Below, piece by piece: positions 20,131-30,251 of a stretch of 64,000 nucleotides of DNA; the first letter of the stretch is position 1; every line of letters begins with the position of its first letter. The position numbers and the translations under genes were made by a program. The notes beneath the pieces were generated by a model that worked only from the letters and a program-made list of their open reading frames with translations, was not told the origin of the DNA and made no database searches. Source of the stretch: Tahibacter amnicola (GTDB lineage Bacteria > Pseudomonadota > Gammaproteobacteria > Xanthomonadales > Rhodanobacteraceae); assembly GCF_025398735.1 (NCBI RefSeq), contig NZ_CP104694.1, positions 423,501-487,500 on the forward strand, read 5' to 3'.

Positions 20131-20919
20131 ATGACCGTCCTGAGCGTGAACCTCAACAAGATCGCCGTGCTGCGTAACTCCCGTGGCGATGACGAACCCG
20201 ATATCCGCAAGGCGTGTGAGACGGTGATCGCCGCCGGGGCCGGCGGAATCACGGTGCACCCGCGACCGGACCAGCGCCATGTGCGTCCGGGCGACGTGGA
20301 CGCACTGGTGGAGCAGATCGGCGGTCGCGTCGAGTTCAACATTGAAGGCAACGGATTCGCCGGTCCCCGGGGCAGTTATCCCGGATTGGTGGCCCTGGTG
20401 GCGAAGGCGCGGCCGGCGCAGTGCACCCTGGTGCCTGATTCGGATGCGCAGATCACCTCCGATCACGGTTTCGACCTGGCGGCTGACGCGGCGCGGCTGC
20501 GACCGCTGATTGCGGAACTCAAAGCCCAGGGGGCGCGCGTGAGCCTCTTCGTGGACGCCGACTGCCCCGACGTGGAGCGCGCGGCCGAGCTGGGTGCGGA
20601 CCGCATCGAGATCTATACCGGACCCTATGCCAAAGCCTTCGCGCGCGGCGACCACGGCGCCGCGCTCGCAGACTGCGTGCGCGTTGCCGAACGCGCCCAC
20701 GCGGCGGGACTGGGCGTCAACGCGGGCCACGACCTGAACCAGGCCAACCTGGGTACGCTGCGCCAGGCGATTCCGCAACTGGCCGAGGTCTCCATCGGTC
20801 ACGCGCTGATCGGTGAAGCGTTGTATGACGGCCTTTCGACGACCGTCGCCCGGTACCTGGCGATCCTTTCCGGAAATGGCACGCTGAATATCTCCGATGC
20901 CCTTCGACCACGCCCTTGA
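20131..20919 (+). CDS. pdxJ: Pyridoxine 5'-phosphate synthase
   Basis: This 262-residue cytoplasmic TIM-barrel enzyme condenses 3-amino-1-hydroxyacetone phosphate with deoxyxylulose 5-phosphate in the last step of vitamin B6 synthesis. Family motifs include [16 protein letters not shown] at the N-terminus, [14 protein letters not shown] (active-site His and Arg), FNIEGNG, VTLVPD-like [16 protein letters not shown], and the C-terminal [11 protein letters not shown]. The ATG at 20131 places the N-terminal motif correctly. The last 23 bases overlap the next gene. Confidence 0.95.
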   Translation: MTVLSVNLNKIAVLRNSRGDDEPDIRKACETVIAAGAGGITVHPRPDQRHVRPGDVDALVEQIGGRVEFNIEGNGFAGPRGSYPGLVALVAKARPAQCTLVPDSDAQITSDHGFDLAADAARLRPLIAELKAQGARVSLFVDADCPDVERAAELGADRIEIYTGPYAKAFARGDHGAALADCVRVAERAHAAGLGVNAGHDLNQANLGTLRQAIPQLAEVSIGHALIGEALYDGLSTTVARYLAILSGNGTLNISDALRPRP

Positions 20920-21370
20920 TCGCGCGCCGGCGCGTCCTGCGGGGGTGCGCTACCTGCCAGTCCGATCGCATGAGCCGTTGGGGCGGATGGACCTGATGCC
21001 GGCCGTTGGCGTCCTCGCCGCGCTGGTGGCGCTGTTTGCCGCCAGTGCGATCAGGACGCCGCGCCACGTGATCGCGATGCCAGCGCACGGTGGCTGCGGC
21101 AACATCGCAGATGTATCGCACCTTCCCCACGACGACATTCTGGTTACCCCCGAAGGGGTTGTTCGCCTGAATGATCGCGCGGTGGACGCCGCGGCGCTGG
21201 ACGAGGCATTGAAGACGATCAGACGTACCGGTGGGTTCGTCGATGTCTTTCCACACGCTGCTGCCCGCTATGACGATGTTGCACAGCTTGTCGGCACGCT
21301 CCGCGCGCACGGCGTTTCCTTTGCGCTGACGAGTGCGCCGAGCGGTTCGCCGTCGTATCGCATCTATTGA
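20897..21370 (+). CDS. Divergent ExbD/TolR-like protein lacking the membrane aspartate
   Basis: This protein is 157 residues from the ATG at 20897, or 127 from the ATG at 20987. It has one membrane helix ([21 protein letters not shown]) and a periplasmic domain with the ExbD/TolR pattern ([28 protein letters not shown] split by short loops, then a second helix-strand unit). ExbD proteins carry TPLxDV at the helix start, with the Asp needed for proton use. Here the equivalent stretch reads MPAVGV, so Gly replaces Asp. It may therefore be a non-energising paralogue. It overlaps pdxJ and converges with the monooxygenase-type gene. Confidence 0.6.
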   Translation: MPFDHALDRAPARPAGVRYLPVRSHEPLGRMDLMPAVGVLAALVALFAASAIRTPRHVIAMPAHGGCGNIADVSHLPHDDILVTPEGVVRLNDRAVDAAALDEALKTIRRTGGFVDVFPHAAARYDDVAQLVGTLRAHGVSFALTSAPSGSPSYRIY

Positions 21371-21684
21371 ATATCTATAAACGTACCGATGTGGTGCTCG
21401 CCAGCGGTCAGTTCTTCGCAGATCTGGTCGATCGCCTGGTACTGCGTCGCGTAGGCCTGGCGAAATGCGGCGTAGTGCGATTCGGACTGCCAGCGATCAA
21501 TCGTGAAATAGCGGCCCGGTGCGTCGGTGTTCCGTAGAAGGGACGTACCCAGATGCCCCTCGCCCCGGCGAAACAGAGCGGCCCAGGTGCCGTTCGGCCC
21601 GTAATGTTTCTCGAAGGCTTCGCGGTGTTCCTCCGGCACCTGGAATTCCCAGATAGTGATGTGGATTTCCCCGTCGGCGCTCAT
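21364..21684 (-). CDS. Antibiotic biosynthesis monooxygenase (ABM)-fold protein
   Basis: This 106-residue protein has the ferredoxin-like ABM pattern: IHITIWEFQVPEEHREAF at the start and GRYFTIDRWQSESHYAAFR in the middle. Members of this dimeric fold include quinol monooxygenases, haem-degrading enzymes and proteins without known activity. Its start overlaps the upstream exbD2 stop as ATGA, so the two are translationally coupled. The link to a TonB-type gene is suggestive of haem or iron metabolism but unproven. Confidence 0.75.
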   Translation of the reverse strand: MSADGEIHITIWEFQVPEEHREAFEKHYGPNGTWAALFRRGEGHLGTSLLRNTDAPGRYFTIDRWQSESHYAAFRQAYATQYQAIDQICEELTAGEHHIGTFIDIQ

Positions 21685-22082
21685 CGCGGCGTCTCGATTG
21701 CGATCTGCTCCAGGCCCGCCTGCCGGATCAGGCTCAAGGTCGCGACCACATGCTGGTGCGAGGTGGCCGCCGCAGGCCGCAGCTGCACGACGACCGGCTT
21801 GCCCGAGCCGGCCAGCATGACCAGGTCGGCCTCCAGCTCTGCGGCGGTCAGCGCCCTGCCGTCGCGCAGGACCTGCCCTTCGGTACCGAGTGTCAGTTCC
21901 ACGGTTTGTGGCGGGGCGCCGGCTTCCGGGCGGCCACCGAGCGGCAGCGGCAATTTTCCGCTGAGGACCGGCGTCGCGAGCATGAAGATCAGCAGCAGGG
22001 CCAGCATCACGTCAATCAGCGGCGTGATGTTGATCTCGGCGATGCTTTGCGAATGGACGCGCTGTGCAGAGGCGAAAGCCAT
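21681..22082 (-). CDS. exbD2: Biopolymer transport protein ExbD (second copy)
   Basis: This 133-residue ExbD/TolR protein has a single N-terminal membrane helix carrying the conserved INITPLIDVMLALLLIF with the proton-path Asp, followed by a periplasmic domain. It should pair with ExbB to energise TonB. In Xanthomonas campestris an exbD2 gene follows exbD1 directly. Here about 715 bp separate it from exbD1, holding the exbD1 terminator and an intron relic. It overlaps the ABM gene by four bases. Confidence 0.85.
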   Translation of the reverse strand: MAFASAQRVHSQSIAEINITPLIDVMLALLLIFMLATPVLSGKLPLPLGGRPEAGAPPQTVELTLGTEGQVLRDGRALTAAELEADLVMLAGSGKPVVVQLRPAAATSHQHVVATLSLIRQAGLEQIAIETPR

Positions 22083-22261
22083 GGCGGAACCCCCATTGCC
22101 CGCGAGTGGGCGTTTTCAGGATAGGTCCGCTGCCACGGCCAGAGCCAGCGCGTTGGCGTCAGCGGTATTGCGGCGGCTGAGCGTTCAGGCCGGCCGACAC
22201 GCAAGCGAGCGCTCGCTGCAACGTCGTCGCCCTGGACGCTGATCGGTGAACGTCACCGGAT

Positions 22262-22711
22262 CGCGTGAAGCCGGGCCCCGGCGCCCTCCACACCAGCGCA
22301 CGTGCGGTTCCGTATTCGGCGGTTCGCGTTTGACGCTGGAACGGGCCGCGTCCGCCGGTGCTGCGCTTGCGTATCCCTTCTTCGCTCAGACCAGCGCGTC
22401 GCAACCGTTACGGTCGACGAGTGGGGTGCTTGGCCTGCCGCCATGACAGACAGCGCAGCCGCCGACGCCGCCAGCCGTCGATCTCCTCCCACAGTTTGCG
22501 GCTCTCGCTCAGCGCGACGTAGCTGCCCATCGCAGCAACGGATTCAACCGTCCCGGCGTGCCGCACAGGCTTCGTCGGCATCCCTGACGGGACAGCTCGC
22601 GGGCACGTCCCTGTAGCCGCATCACGCGTTCATGGGCTTCCGCCAACTCGTCCCCATGGCGGACGACCAGCGGACTTTCATCCCAAGGCAGGTGCGCCCT
22701 GCCGGGCGCAC
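22262..22711 (-). mobile_element. Decayed group II intron (terminator-associated insertion)
   Basis: Read on the minus strand this stretch starts with the group II intron 5' consensus GTGCGCCC inside a 9-bp hairpin (22691-22711). The domain I-type GGGATGAAAGTCC follows. The C-terminus of an intron reverse transcriptase/maturase comes next, in two frames: GRLNPLLRW, then SYVALSESRKLWEEIDGW and RRRRLRCLSWRQAKHPTRR (about 22553-22408). It ends with a domain V-like sequence near 22330-22270. About three quarters of a normal intron is missing and the maturase is interrupted, so it cannot move on its own. It lies directly downstream of the exbD1 terminator hairpin, the usual target of class C introns. 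Confidence 0.75.
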
Positions 22712-22715
22712 CAAT

Positions 22716-22745
22716 AAAAAAGCGCCTCGGTTTCCCGAGGCGCTT
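22716..22745 (-). terminator. Rho-independent terminator of the tonB-exbB-exbD1 operon
   Basis: On the minus strand an 11-bp stem (aagcgcctcgg / ccgaggcgctt) with a 4-base loop is followed by six T residues. It lies 53 bases after the exbD1 stop. This is the clearest intrinsic terminator in the window. Confidence 0.9.
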
Positions 22746-22797
22746 ATCCGGCTCGCACCGGCAGGGTAGCGTTGGCGAGCTTGCGTTTCTTGCTGTG

Positions 22798-23217
22798 TTA
22801 CTGACGGGCCGGCGTCGTCACGAAGCCGATTTTCACCATGCCCTGGTTCTTCGCGTCCGACATCACCTTGGCGACGATTTCGTAGCGGGTGTTCTTGTCC
22901 GCACGAATCTGCAGCTCCGGCTGCGGCGTCTTCTGGGCCGTAACGGCGAGCTGGGCCTTGAGCTCCATGTCACTCAGCAGCTGGTCGTTCCAGAAGAAGC
23001 TACCGTCTTCCTTGATAGCCAGATCCACCGGTTCAACGGGGTTCTGTTCCGACGGCTGGTTGGTCGCCTGGGGAAGGTCGATGCGGATTTTGTGCTGCAT
23101 CAACGGTGCCGTGATCATGAAGATGATCAGCAGCACCAACATGACGTCGACGAGCGGCGTCACGTTGATTTCCGCCATCGGGGCGCCACCGCCACCGCTG
23201 TTAGCGCTGAATGCCAT
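22798..23217 (-). CDS. exbD1: Biopolymer transport protein ExbD (first copy)
   Basis: This 139-residue ExbD has one membrane helix, with INVTPLVDVMLVLLIIFMI carrying the essential Asp, and a periplasmic domain. With ExbB it forms the proton-driven motor that energises TonB-dependent uptake at the outer membrane. The gene starts three bases after the exbB stop and is followed by a strong terminator, so it ends the tonB-exbB-exbD1 transcript. Confidence 0.92.
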   Translation of the reverse strand: MAFSANSGGGGAPMAEINVTPLVDVMLVLLIIFMITAPLMQHKIRIDLPQATNQPSEQNPVEPVDLAIKEDGSFFWNDQLLSDMELKAQLAVTAQKTPQPELQIRADKNTRYEIVAKVMSDAKNQGMVKIGFVTTPARQ

Positions 23218-23220
23218 GGC

Positions 23221-24081
23221 TTACTTCCTTGCGGCAGGGGCCGCCGTCTGACCAGGACGCGCCGGGGCGACCGGGGCGCCGGCTTCCACGCGCGAACCCG
23301 TGGCGAAGAAGTCGTGCAGGTCGTGCGCGAATTCATCGAAGCGGGCCAGGATGACGCGGTTGGAGCGCACGAAGAAGTTGTACGCGAGCACCGCCGGGAT
23401 AGCGACGAACAGACCGAAGGCGGTCATGATCAGCGCTTCACCGACCGGGCCGGCCACGGCGTCGATCGAGGCATTGCCCGAAGCACCGATGCGGATCAGG
23501 GCGTGATAGATACCCCACACCGTACCGAGCAGACCCACGAACGGGCCGGTCGAGCCGACGGTCGCGAGGACGGTCAGGCCGGCTTCCAGGCGGCCGCTTT
23601 CGCGGGCAACGGCCTGGCGCAGGGCGCGGTCGATGAACTCGGAGCGGTTCAGCGCTTCCACCAGGCGGCTGCCTTCGTGACGCTGGTGATGGGCGGCGGC
23701 CGAGGCGCAGTCCAGGGCGATCTTCGAGAAGGGCTCGGACTTGGGCTGTTCTTCCATGAAGCGGATGGCTTCCTGCGCCGACGGGGTTTCCCAGAAGGTG
23801 CGCATGACGGTGTTCATCCGCGCGCGGATAGCCGTGTTGCGGATGGCGTTGAGCACGATCCAGTAGATCGACAGCAACGAGAACAGCACCAGCGTCACGA
23901 AGACGATGAGGCCGACCAGGTCGAAGTTCTCGGAGGCCGGGTTGTAGTTCTGGATCAGGTGGCCGAAACCCATTTCTTTGAGGGCGCCGGCGTTGCCGCC
24001 ATGCAGTGCGGCAGCGGCCGCCTCAGCAGGAGGAGCTGCCGGGGGAACGGATCCGGCTGCGGTCGAGGTGTCTTGGAACAT
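23221..24081 (-). CDS. exbB: Biopolymer transport protein ExbB (MotA/TolQ/ExbB family)
   Basis: This 286-residue inner-membrane protein has three predicted helices in the TolQ/ExbB arrangement. A first helix lies near residues 50-75 (LIVFVTLVLFSLLSIYW). The conserved C-terminal pair is LTVLATVGSTGPFVGLLGTVWGI and GPVGEALIMTAFGLFVAIPAVLAYNFF. It forms the pentameric channel that houses ExbD. The N-terminal 40 residues are Ala/Pro-rich and variable. It lies between tonB (34-base gap) and exbD1. Confidence 0.93.
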   Translation of the reverse strand: MFQDTSTAAGSVPPAAPPAEAAAAALHGGNAGALKEMGFGHLIQNYNPASENFDLVGLIVFVTLVLFSLLSIYWIVLNAIRNTAIRARMNTVMRTFWETPSAQEAIRFMEEQPKSEPFSKIALDCASAAAHHQRHEGSRLVEALNRSEFIDRALRQAVARESGRLEAGLTVLATVGSTGPFVGLLGTVWGIYHALIRIGASGNASIDAVAGPVGEALIMTAFGLFVAIPAVLAYNFFVRSNRVILARFDEFAHDLHDFFATGSRVEAGAPVAPARPGQTAAPAARK

Positions 24082-24115
24082 GACGCTACCCTTCGTAAGT
24101 GGAACTTAATGGAAT

Positions 24116-24792
24116 TTACAGATCGTTGAGGCTGAAACGGAACGGAACCAGCGCCCAGCCCTCAACCGCCGCACCGTTTTTCTGACCCGGATTGAACACC
24201 CAGGTCTGCGCGGCATCAATCGCCGCACGATCCAATTCGCGAAAACCCGAAGATTTTTCGACTTGAATGTCCTTGGGCTTTCCGTCGACACCAACCAGCA
24301 CGCGCAGAACGACTTCGCCTTCGTGGCGTTGACGAACCGCTTGCGGCGGGTACCTCGGCGGACGCGCCTTGCGATAACTGATGTTTTCGCTCGGTGCGAT
24401 TTCCGAGGGTGGTGCCGGGGGCGCCGGAGGCGCCGGAGGCGGAGCCGGGATCGACATCGGCGTCGCCTCTTCCGTCACGATCGGCGGCGGAGGTTCCGGC
24501 GGCGGCGTCGGCGGCGGCTTGACCTTTTCAATGATCTTCGGCGGCGGCTTCTTCGGCGGTTCCGGCGGCGGCGGCGGTGGAGGCGGCGGCGGCGGTGGAG
24601 GCGGCGGCGGCGGCGGCGGTTCGACGAATTCGACCGACACTATCTTCTCTTTTCCTTCTGCTTCGCCTGCGGCGGAGCCACGGGCGCAATCATCAGCAGG
24701 AAGGCAAACCCGTGCACGGCCATGGCGGCGGCCAGCGCGGATGTGCGCCTCCAACTGTACGTTTCGCGCTGGTCTTCTCTCGTCAACGCCAT
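24116..24792 (-). CDS. tonB: TonB energy-transducing protein, frameshifted near the N-terminus
   Basis: The C-terminal TonB domain is clear (YPPQAVRQRHEGEVVLRVLV and the GWALVPFRFSLNDL end). It is preceded by a Pro/Lys-rich periplasm-spanning region with a run of 19 prolines. The membrane anchor is encoded in a different frame: from the ATG at 24792 (MALTREDQRETYSWRRTS) through AMAVHGFAFLLMIAPVAPP to KQKEKRR and a stop at 24640-24642. One extra base in the T4 run at 24650-24653 would join the parts as KQKEKEKIVSVEFVEP. As written, the long downstream frame lacks the anchor. A sequencing gap is the likely cause because the whole operon is otherwise intact. Confidence 0.85.
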
Positions 24793-24991
24793 TGCTTTGA
24801 ACCAAGGTTCGCTAGTGAAAAACGGTGGACTGGATCACGCGTTGTGCCGGACAGCGGTCGCAGTTCCGGCGGGGGCAGGCACCGTACACGAGGCCCGCCC
24901 TCCGCTCAAGCGTTCATTGCCGGATTCTTATCTTAACCCGGCCTGAAGCCTGGCGGATATCGCTCAAGATGCAGGGAATGCGGTCTGGATA

Positions 24992-26305
24992 TTATTTTTT
25001 CTTCGGTGCGCCGGTATTGCCCTTGATCATCTTCAACCAGGTTTCGGACATCTTGCGGGTTTCTTCGTACCCGTGCGCCTTTTCCATGGCGGCGATCGCG
25101 GCAGACTTGTTACCGAGTTCGTTCTCGGCATTGCCGAGCAGCACGTAGGCCGCACCCTGGCGCTTGACACCGCGCTGCAGGGCCTTGGTCATCGAATCCT
25201 TGGCCTCGGCCCAGCGCTGGGCGTTCACCAGCATCTGGCCGCGCAGGAAATCGGCTTCGCCGTCTTTGGCGAGCGGCGAGGCCTTGCCGTAGGCTTCAAT
25301 GGCTTTGTCTTCGTTATCAGCCAGGGCGTAGGAATCGCCCAGGAGCTTGTACATTTCGTAGGTGGGCTGGACGGCGCCCTTCTGGAAGCCTTCTTCCAGG
25401 AGCGCGGCGCCCTCGGCCGGCTTGTCGGCCTGGCCGTACAGCTGGGCGAGCAGCTTGTAATCGTCGGAGGTGGTGATCAGGCCACGTCCCTTGGCGTCGG
25501 ACAGCAGCTTGAGCGCCTTCTCGGGGGTGTCCCCGTTGACGTAGACCGAGGCCAGTTGCTGGATCAGCTTCTTGTCAGACGGATTCTTGGCCAGCTGGGC
25601 CTCGATGATCTTGGCCGCTTCGCCATACTGGTTCGATTCGTAGTACGAGGCCATCAGGATCTGCGACCAGCTTTCCTGCGGCTTGTCCGAAGCGGCAACG
25701 GCCTGCTTCATGACTTCGATGGCTTCGTTGTACTTTTCCATGCGATAGAGGGCGTTGCCCTTGATCGCCAGCGCCTCGGGCTTGTTGTCGCCGCTCTGCG
25801 CGATGTACTTGTCGATCGACGCGATTGATTCGCTGTACTTCTCTTCCTGCAACTGGAACTGCGCCAGGGTGTAGATCGCCGGGAAGTGATTGGCGTTGGG
25901 CAGCGCGTCCAGCTCGATGGCCTTGGCGAGGTCCTCGATCGCACCGGCGCCGTCTTCCTTGTCCCACTTGATGTTGGAGCGCAGGTAGAGGGCGAATGCG
26001 TGGGCGTACGGGGTGAGCTTCTTGTCGTCCAGGACGTCGTCGATGATCGGGAGGGCGTCGTCACCCTTTCCGTCGGCGACCAGGTCATTGACCTTGTTCA
26101 GCTTGGTGCCCAGGCCCGACGGCATCGACGTCTTCGGATCGACGCGGTTGGCATGCGGGTAGGCATTGGCCTGTTCGGCGCCCTTCTTCGAGGCACTGCG
26201 GCTGGGCTCCGAGCCCGGCCGGCGGTCGGCCTGCGCGGCGGTCGTGGCGAGTCCCAGCGCGATGCCCAGACAAAGCACGATCTTCTTGGCGGTGATGGCC
26301 TGCAT
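24992..26305 (-). CDS. Secreted TPR-repeat protein of the TonB locus
   Basis: This 437-residue exported protein has a signal peptide (about residues 1-26, ending AAQA) followed by a series of TPR-type helix pairs from about 75 to 425 and a Lys-rich tail. No enzymatic domain is visible. It directly precedes tonB in the same direction with about 200 bases between, suggesting a periplasmic scaffold connected with TonB function, although that is inferred only from position. Codon use is less GC-rich in Lys/Asn-rich parts but otherwise normal. Confidence 0.75.
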   Translation of the reverse strand: MQAITAKKIVLCLGIALGLATTAAQADRRPGSEPSRSASKKGAEQANAYPHANRVDPKTSMPSGLGTKLNKVNDLVADGKGDDALPIIDDVLDDKKLTPYAHAFALYLRSNIKWDKEDGAGAIEDLAKAIELDALPNANHFPAIYTLAQFQLQEEKYSESIASIDKYIAQSGDNKPEALAIKGNALYRMEKYNEAIEVMKQAVAASDKPQESWSQILMASYYESNQYGEAAKIIEAQLAKNPSDKKLIQQLASVYVNGDTPEKALKLLSDAKGRGLITTSDDYKLLAQLYGQADKPAEGAALLEEGFQKGAVQPTYEMYKLLGDSYALADNEDKAIEAYGKASPLAKDGEADFLRGQMLVNAQRWAEAKDSMTKALQRGVKRQGAAYVLLGNAENELGNKSAAIAAMEKAHGYEETRKMSETWLKMIKGNTGAPKKK

Positions 26306-26633
26306 TTTTTTTGCCTCGAGTGGTCAGTTCGATACGGCAATCGCCGTAGCCGGAAAAGGGGCCCGAGAGGTTAATCCGCGTGCTTGCAAACTACAAGCGG
26401 AGCAAAACGCCCAATCGTTAGGCTTGTGTTAAAGGCAGCGCTTGTATCCCTTCCGCGATGCAATTTGTTGTTACGGATTGCGCTTTGATGCGACGAAGGT
26501 CTAATAAAAACAGGGGTTTTTGGCGATCTGCGCAACGTCGGGAAATAATCCCGGACGCTGATTAAGTCGCCAAATACACTATTCCAGTTGGGAAAATCCG
26601 GGCGGTGCGGACCTTCGCGCCGCCCGGAATCGT
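26306..26633 (-). promoter_or_regulatory. Promoter region upstream of the TPR-tonB operon
   Basis: This 328-bp gap between gyrB and the TPR gene is clearly richer in A+T than its surroundings (especially 26460-26590) and has no gene. It contains the gyrB terminator at its right end, a short aaaaac/gttttt inverted repeat near 26514-26530, and a cggga/tcccg hairpin near 26540-26555. It should hold the TPR/tonB promoter, but no Fur-box match could be assigned with confidence. Confidence 0.45.
26593..26627 (-). terminator. Terminator downstream of gyrB
   Basis: On the minus strand an 8-bp stem (ccgggcgg / ccgcccgg) follows the gyrB stop by seven bases and is followed by attttccc. It fits an intrinsic terminator for gyrB with a short T-tract. 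Confidence 0.7.
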
Positions 26634-29096
<2,463 letters not shown>

Positions 29097-29100
29097 TCAA

Positions 29101-30183
29101 TTATAGCAGCGCGGAGAATTGACCTTGTTCCACGTGGAACGTCATTCGCTCCATGTCGTCGGGCAATGCTGAGCGCGGCGCGTCGGTACCCGTAAGAAGG
29201 ATCTGCGCTCCCTGCGCCCGTAGCCAACTGAGCACCGCAGCCTCGTGCACTGCATCCAGTTCGGACGACAAATCATCCAGGCAGATCACTGGCCACTCAC
29301 CGGTCTGCGTTGCAAACAGGCGGGCCTGCGCGAGAATGCACGCCATCGCGCAAAGCTTCTCCTGCCCCCGGGATAGATGCTCGCGGTCCGGGGCCTCCTG
29401 AAACGAGATCGACCAATCCGCCCTGTGCGGCCCTGCCCCGGTATGCCCCCGTACCTGGTCGCGTTCCCGACGCTCGAGCAACACATCGCACAGCCGCGCT
29501 CCGGCGGCCCAGCCACTGGATAGGCGAAGCGAGCAGGCGCCCAGCTCCGGCAGAAACTGCCTACATAGCGTCTCGACCTCCGGAAACCACGCTGCGACGT
29601 AGCGTTCCCGCTGTGCCTGCCAAGCCTCACCGGCGTCAGCGAGCGCGGCGTCCCACGGATCCAGGTCCCGGCCAGATACGCCACGACGCAGTAGGGAATT
29701 CCGCTGTTTCAGCGCGCGACGGTACCGTCGTGCCACGTCCATGAATTCCTGTTCCACGTGGAACAAGGCCCAATCCAGAAAGCGTCGTCGCTCCTCACCC
29801 GGCCCGCCGATCAGGCCATGCGACCCCGGCTCGAAACACACCACGGCAATCTCACGCAACAGTTCTACCAGACCCTCGGTGTTACGCCCATCGACCCGGC
29901 CGACCCACTTGTCCGCGTCCCGCCGCAAGCCGACCCGTCGTTCTCCCCGCGAACCAGACTCCACCACCGCAAATACGCTCAAGCTCTCGGCGCCCCGCCG
30001 AACCAGCGACTCCCTCTTCCCACTTCGAAAGGAACGGGCATGCGACAGCAGGAACGCTGCCTCCAACAAACTCGTCTTTCCAGCGCCGTTGGCGCCCAGG
30101 AAAAGATTCAGACCCGGCCCCAGCGACACCGAGGCCGACGAAATATTCCGAAGGTTCTCAACACGCAACTCGCGGATACGCAT
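29101..30183 (-). CDS. recF: DNA replication and repair protein RecF
   Basis: This 360-residue SMC-like ATPase helps load RecA at gaps. Walker A GANGAGKTS lies at residues 30-38, the signature LSRGQEKLCAMACILAQA and Walker B VICLDDLSSELD in the C-terminal third. The gene lies between dnaN and gyrB in the standard order. It has the unusual property of encoding two copies of the pentapeptide FHVEQ, whose codons form the parS-like palindromes listed separately. Confidence 0.96.
   Translation of the reverse strand: MRIRELRVENLRNISSASVSLGPGLNLFLGANGAGKTSLLEAAFLLSHARSFRSGKRESLVRRGAESLSVFAVVESGSRGERRVGLRRDADKWVGRVDGRNTEGLVELLREIAVVCFEPGSHGLIGGPGEERRRFLDWALFHVEQEFMDVARRYRRALKQRNSLLRRGVSGRDLDPWDAALADAGEAWQAQRERYVAAWFPEVETLCRQFLPELGACSLRLSSGWAAGARLCDVLLERRERDQVRGHTGAGPHRADWSISFQEAPDREHLSRGQEKLCAMACILAQARLFATQTGEWPVICLDDLSSELDAVHEAAVLSWLRAQGAQILLTGTDAPRSALPDDMERMTFHVEQGQFSALL
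29126..29141. promoter_or_regulatory. parS-like ParB-binding palindrome, copy 1 (inside recF)
   Basis: The 16 bases tgttccacgtggaacg match the parS consensus known from Pseudomonas (TGTTCCACGTGGAACA) at 15 of 16 positions. The site lies in the last codons of recF (FHVEQ). Confidence 0.75.
29750..29765. promoter_or_regulatory. parS-like ParB-binding palindrome, copy 2 (inside recF)
   Basis: The 16 bases tgttccacgtggaaca form a perfect palindrome and match the Pseudomonas-type parS consensus exactly. It lies within recF about 1.8 kb from the oriC candidate, the normal neighbourhood for chromosome-partition sites. Confidence 0.85.
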
Positions 30184-30194
30184 TCATCCACCCA

Positions 30195-30228
30195 TAAAAA
30201 AACCCGCGGTACTTCATTCCCGCGGGTT
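30195..30228 (-). terminator. Terminator between dnaN and recF
   Basis: On the minus strand a 9-bp stem (aacccgcgg / ccgcgggtt) with a 10-base loop is followed by at least five T residues. It lies 23 bases after the dnaN stop, so recF may depend on read-through or on a promoter inside dnaN. Confidence 0.85.
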
Positions 30229-30251
30229 CTCGTTTCCATCCGGAAGACTTC

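Noticed and set aside
22795-24129. Plus-strand open frame across exbD1 and exbB
   Set aside because: Antisense of two well-defined genes; composition is that of a shadow frame.
24381-24800. Glycine-rich plus-strand frame resembling a Gly-repeat protein
   Set aside because: It is the complement of the TonB polyproline codons and has no start context.
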